Part shown: positions 61,599-64,000 of the stretch, piece by piece
How the letters are laid out: every line of letters starts with the position of its first letter
Position numbering within the stretch: the stretch's first letter is position 1
From: Luteibacter pinisoli
GTDB lineage: Bacteria > Pseudomonadota > Gammaproteobacteria > Xanthomonadales > Rhodanobacteraceae
Direction: 5' to 3'
Assembly (NCBI RefSeq): GCF_006385595.1
Contig: NZ_CP041046.1
Coordinates: 2,356,001-2,420,000 of the forward strand
Length of the DNA: 64,000 bases
Position numbers and translations under genes: made by a program
Notes under the pieces: model-generated
The model's database searches: none
The model's input: only the letters and a program-made list of their open reading frames with translations
What the model was told of the DNA's origin: nothing

Positions 61599-62828
61599 AT
61601 GACGCGCATACTCATCGTCGGAAACCACACATGCGGCAACCGCGGCGACGGCGCTATCCTTCGTGGCCTGCTGGAATGCCTGGAAAGCGCGGTGCCCGGT
61701 AGCCGGATCGACGTCATCAGCCGCTTCCCGACCAGCTCGGCGTGGCTGCTCGGCCGCCAGCTCGAACCGGATGTCCTGAACGGCTACTACCACGACGCGA
61801 GCAAGCAACGCGGTGGCTCACTCAAGGCCAAGGTGCTTCGTCGCTTCGTCCCGTGGCTGCTCCACGGGCACATGACGGACACGTGGTGGTCGCGGGTTAT
61901 CCCGCTGCCGCGTCGTCATCGCGACTATATCGAAGCGATGAAAGCCTACGATCTCGTCATCCAGGTGGGCGGCTCGTTCTTCGTGGACCTGTATGGCCCC
62001 ACGCAGTACGACCACTCCTTATGCGCCCTGCTGGCGAAGCGGCCGATCTACTTCATCGGCCACAGCGTCGGGCCTTTCCAACATCCGCTGTTCCGGAAGA
62101 TCTCCCAGGACGTGATGGCGCGCATCGATGCGCTTGCCCTGCGCGAGGAAGTCAGCTTGAAACACATGGCCGATGGCCAGATCCCCGCCGACCGGGTCCG
62201 CGCGGCCTCGGACACCGCCTGGCTGGTGTCCACGGGCGAACCGGCGGCACTGCATGCACGCCCGACCGTCGCCGTGACCTTCCGCGAGCTGGCGCCGTTC
62301 GATAAACGCCTTGGCATCAGCCAGGACACCTACGAGACCGCGTTCGCCGAGCTGCTCGACGCCGTGGCCGACGCGGGATACCAGGTGCACGCCCTCTCCA
62401 CCTGCACGGCGATCGACGGTTACCCCAAGGATGACCGCATGATCGCCCTGCGCGTGCGTAGCCGCATGCGCCGCGCGGATGCCATGGACGTGGAGATGGA
62501 CGAACTCAACGACGTCCAGCTCGGCGATCGCTTCGCGCGGTGCGTGCTCACCATTGGCACCCGCCTGCACAGCGCCATCATGTCCATGAATTTCGGCACG
62601 CCCGCTGTTGCGCTTGCGTACGAGCACAAGAGCGAGGGGGTGATGCAGCGCCTCGGCACGTCGGAGCTGTCGATGCCGGTGAAGTCGCTGCTGGATGGCA
62701 CGCTGAAGACCAAGGTGCTCGGCCTGCTGCAGGACGACACCTTGCGGCCTCGCGTCGCTGCCGCCGTGGCGCGGGAAAAGGCCTTCGCACGCGAAGCCGT
62801 GCTGGCGACGCTTGGCATCGGGTCCTGA
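61599..62828 (+). CDS. Polysaccharide pyruvyl transferase family protein (WcaK/AmsJ-like)
   Basis: A 409-aa protein with the family's N-terminal GNHTCGNRGDGAILRGLL and later IQVGGSFFVDLYG, FIGHSVGPF, and C-terminal TIGTRLHSAIMSMNFGTPAVALAYEHKSEG. It transfers pyruvate ketals to sugars of exopolysaccharide repeat units. Starts 16 nt after the wzc-like stop (ATG 61599). Confidence 0.87.
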   Translation: MTRILIVGNHTCGNRGDGAILRGLLECLESAVPGSRIDVISRFPTSSAWLLGRQLEPDVLNGYYHDASKQRGGSLKAKVLRRFVPWLLHGHMTDTWWSRVIPLPRRHRDYIEAMKAYDLVIQVGGSFFVDLYGPTQYDHSLCALLAKRPIYFIGHSVGPFQHPLFRKISQDVMARIDALALREEVSLKHMADGQIPADRVRAASDTAWLVSTGEPAALHARPTVAVTFRELAPFDKRLGISQDTYETAFAELLDAVADAGYQVHALSTCTAIDGYPKDDRMIALRVRSRMRRADAMDVEMDELNDVQLGDRFARCVLTIGTRLHSAIMSMNFGTPAVALAYEHKSEGVMQRLGTSELSMPVKSLLDGTLKTKVLGLLQDDTLRPRVAAAVAREKAFAREAVLATLGIGS

Positions 62829-62830
62829 CC

Positions 62831-64000
62831 GTGACGGTGCTCTTCGTCCTCCCGGAGTTTCCACGCTACTCGGAAACGTTCGTGATCGACCAGATCGTTG
62901 GCCTGCTTGACCGCGGGTTCGACGTGCGCATCCTGGCGGTAAGCCGGGGTGCGTCGCCCACGCCGGGCGACGTGGTCGACAGCCGCGGACTCATGGAGCG
63001 CGCCACCTTCATCTTCGACCAGTCGGCGAGCGCCGTGCGGCGCTGGAAACTTCTGGTCGGACGGCTCGGGCAGGTGGTGCCCGGCCTGGGGCAGCACCGC
63101 GTGCGCCGTGCCCTCTCCGTGCGCCGATACGGCCACGTCGCGCGCAGCCTCGCGCTGGCCGGTGCGGCGCGGCGGCTTTCGCAGCCGATCAAGGCGGACG
63201 CGATCATTGCCCATTTCGGCCCCACCGGCGTCCTGGCCGCGCACCTGCGCTCGCTTGGGCTCATCGAGGGGCCGCTTTACACTGTGTTCCACGGGTTCGA
63301 TCTGTCGCAACACAGCGTACTCGCCCGCCATGCTCGGGATTACCAGACGCTGTTTACCGCTGGCGACCGCATGCTGCCGATCAGCACGCGCTGGCAACGC
63401 AAGCTTGAGGCCATGGGCTGCGCCCCGGAAAAGATCCAGGTGCACCGGATGGGCGTGGACCTCGACAGCTTCCCGTTCGTCGCCCGTGCGGCTGCCGTCC
63501 GCGCCTCGGGCAGCCCCCTGCATGTCGTCACCGTGGCGCGCCTGGTCGAGAAGAAAGGCGTGATGTACCTGTGCGAGGCCGTGGCACGCGCGGTAGCGCA
63601 GGGTGTGCCGGTGGACCTCGAGATCATTGGCGACGGCCCCCTCCAGGCCGACCTTGAGGCCTTCGTGGCCTCACGCGGTCTCGGCGAACACATCCACCTG
63701 CGCGGCCGCCGGGAGAAAGCCTTCGTGCAGGCAGCGCTCCACGCCGCCGATGTGTTTGCGTTGCCGAGCGTCACGGCCGCCGACGGTGACCAGGAAGGCA
63801 TTCCCGTGTCACTGATGGAAGCCATGGCGGCCGGCGTGCCCTGCCTGTCCACCGTGCACAGCGGTATTCCGGAACTCATCGACGACGGCGAGAGCGGCTG
63901 GCTCGTGCCCGAGCGGGATGCCGGCGCCCTGGCCGAGAAGCTCATCGCGATCCAGCGCGGCGACTACAACCTGGCACAGATCGCGCGCCATGCCCGCGAT
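62831..64000 (+). CDS. Glycosyltransferase family 4 (WcaL/AmsK-like), runs off the window
   Basis: 390 codons are visible from a GTG at 62831, 2 nt after the pyruvyl transferase stop; the 3' end is outside. N-terminal LFVLPEFPRYSETFVIDQI is typical of WcaL/AmsK-like GT4 enzymes. The GT-B donor site is visible as TVARLVEKKGVMYLCEA and the EX7E-like QEGIPVSLMEAMAAGVPCLS followed by GIPELIDDGESGWLV. It adds a sugar to the repeat unit; donor and acceptor cannot be deduced. Confidence 0.85.
   Translation, partial: MTVLFVLPEFPRYSETFVIDQIVGLLDRGFDVRILAVSRGASPTPGDVVDSRGLMERATFIFDQSASAVRRWKLLVGRLGQVVPGLGQHRVRRALSVRRYGHVARSLALAGAARRLSQPIKADAIIAHFGPTGVLAAHLRSLGLIEGPLYTVFHGFDLSQHSVLARHARDYQTLFTAGDRMLPISTRWQRKLEAMGCAPEKIQVHRMGVDLDSFPFVARAAAVRASGSPLHVVTVARLVEKKGVMYLCEAVARAVAQGVPVDLEIIGDGPLQADLEAFVASRGLGEHIHLRGRREKAFVQAALHAADVFALPSVTAADGDQEGIPVSLMEAMAAGVPCLSTVHSGIPELIDDGESGWLVPERDAGALAEKLIAIQRGDYNLAQIARHARD

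Noticed and set aside
1..64000. CRISPR arrays, insertion sequences, integrases, rRNA genes
   Set aside because: No direct-repeat/spacer periodicity, no transposase or integrase motif and no rRNA sequence was seen. The only RNA gene recognised is tRNA-Sec.

Overview
This is a high-GC, gene-dense chromosomal window from a Gram-negative gammaproteobacterium. An Oar-type TonB-dependent receptor, abundant LysR regulators, EmrAB-NodT efflux and a Wzc/WcaK-like exopolysaccharide locus suggest the Xanthomonadales, and probably the Rhodanobacteraceae (Luteibacter/Dyella-like). The taxonomic placement is inference; no rRNA or species marker lies in the window. No insertion sequence, prophage, CRISPR array or replication origin was seen.

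Left part (1-16.5 kb): the 5' end of a stress-type SDR gene, exonuclease III, a three-PAS diguanylate cyclase, and a four-gene efflux operon (emrA-emrB-nodT-tetR, minus strand). Then come a DUF5694 secreted protein, an SDR, a small secreted beta-sandwich protein, a membrane-anchored Mrr-type nuclease, and a block of LysR regulators with their likely redox targets (an Old Yellow Enzyme, a quinone-oxidoreductase-like MDR protein and an SDR).

Centre-left (16.7-28 kb): a complete selenocysteine module. The fdnG-like gene has an in-frame UGA (Sec) followed by a SECIS hairpin. It is followed by fdnH, fdnI, fdhE, selA and selB, then by a tRNA-Sec gene that overlaps the 3' end of selB. Convergent selD comes next, and an ArsP/DUF318-type permease with a CTCC motif is divergent from selD. 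One locus therefore holds the selenoenzyme and all four sel functions (SelA, B, C, D). FdhD is not in the window.

Centre (28-39.5 kb): a cysteine-less DksA/TraR-family protein, an Oar-like TonB-dependent receptor with large upstream inverted repeats, a convergent TonB-C-domain protein, a DHA2 drug exporter, two small overlapping membrane-protein genes, an MmyB-like regulator next to an HD-domain hydrolase with a 10-bp inverted repeat between them, an NmrA-like reductase with a LysR gene, and a GlxA-type AraC regulator.

Centre-right (39.5-52.3 kb): a probable minus-strand operon of glgX, a PAS histidine kinase, a CHASE3/GAF/three-receiver hybrid kinase and a YkgJ-type cysteine-cluster protein. 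A degenerate receiver gene is divergent from glgX. After it come an MDR dehydrogenase, a luciferase-like monooxygenase, a transglutaminase-like protein and two half-size DUF606 transporters divergent from a LysR gene.

Right part (52.4-64 kb): a six-gene respiratory cluster (diheme c4-like cytochrome, triheme cytochrome, a 57-aa membrane protein, ba3-like oxidase subunits II and I, and a membrane-anchored diheme cytochrome). A probably 5'-truncated nuclease of a GHKL-ATPase/PD-(D/E)XK defence-like family converges on it. A gene-poor, lower-GC 640-bp stretch with a perfect 20-bp palindrome follows, and then the start of an exopolysaccharide operon (Wzc-like kinase, pyruvyl transferase, GT4 glycosyltransferase) that runs off the window.
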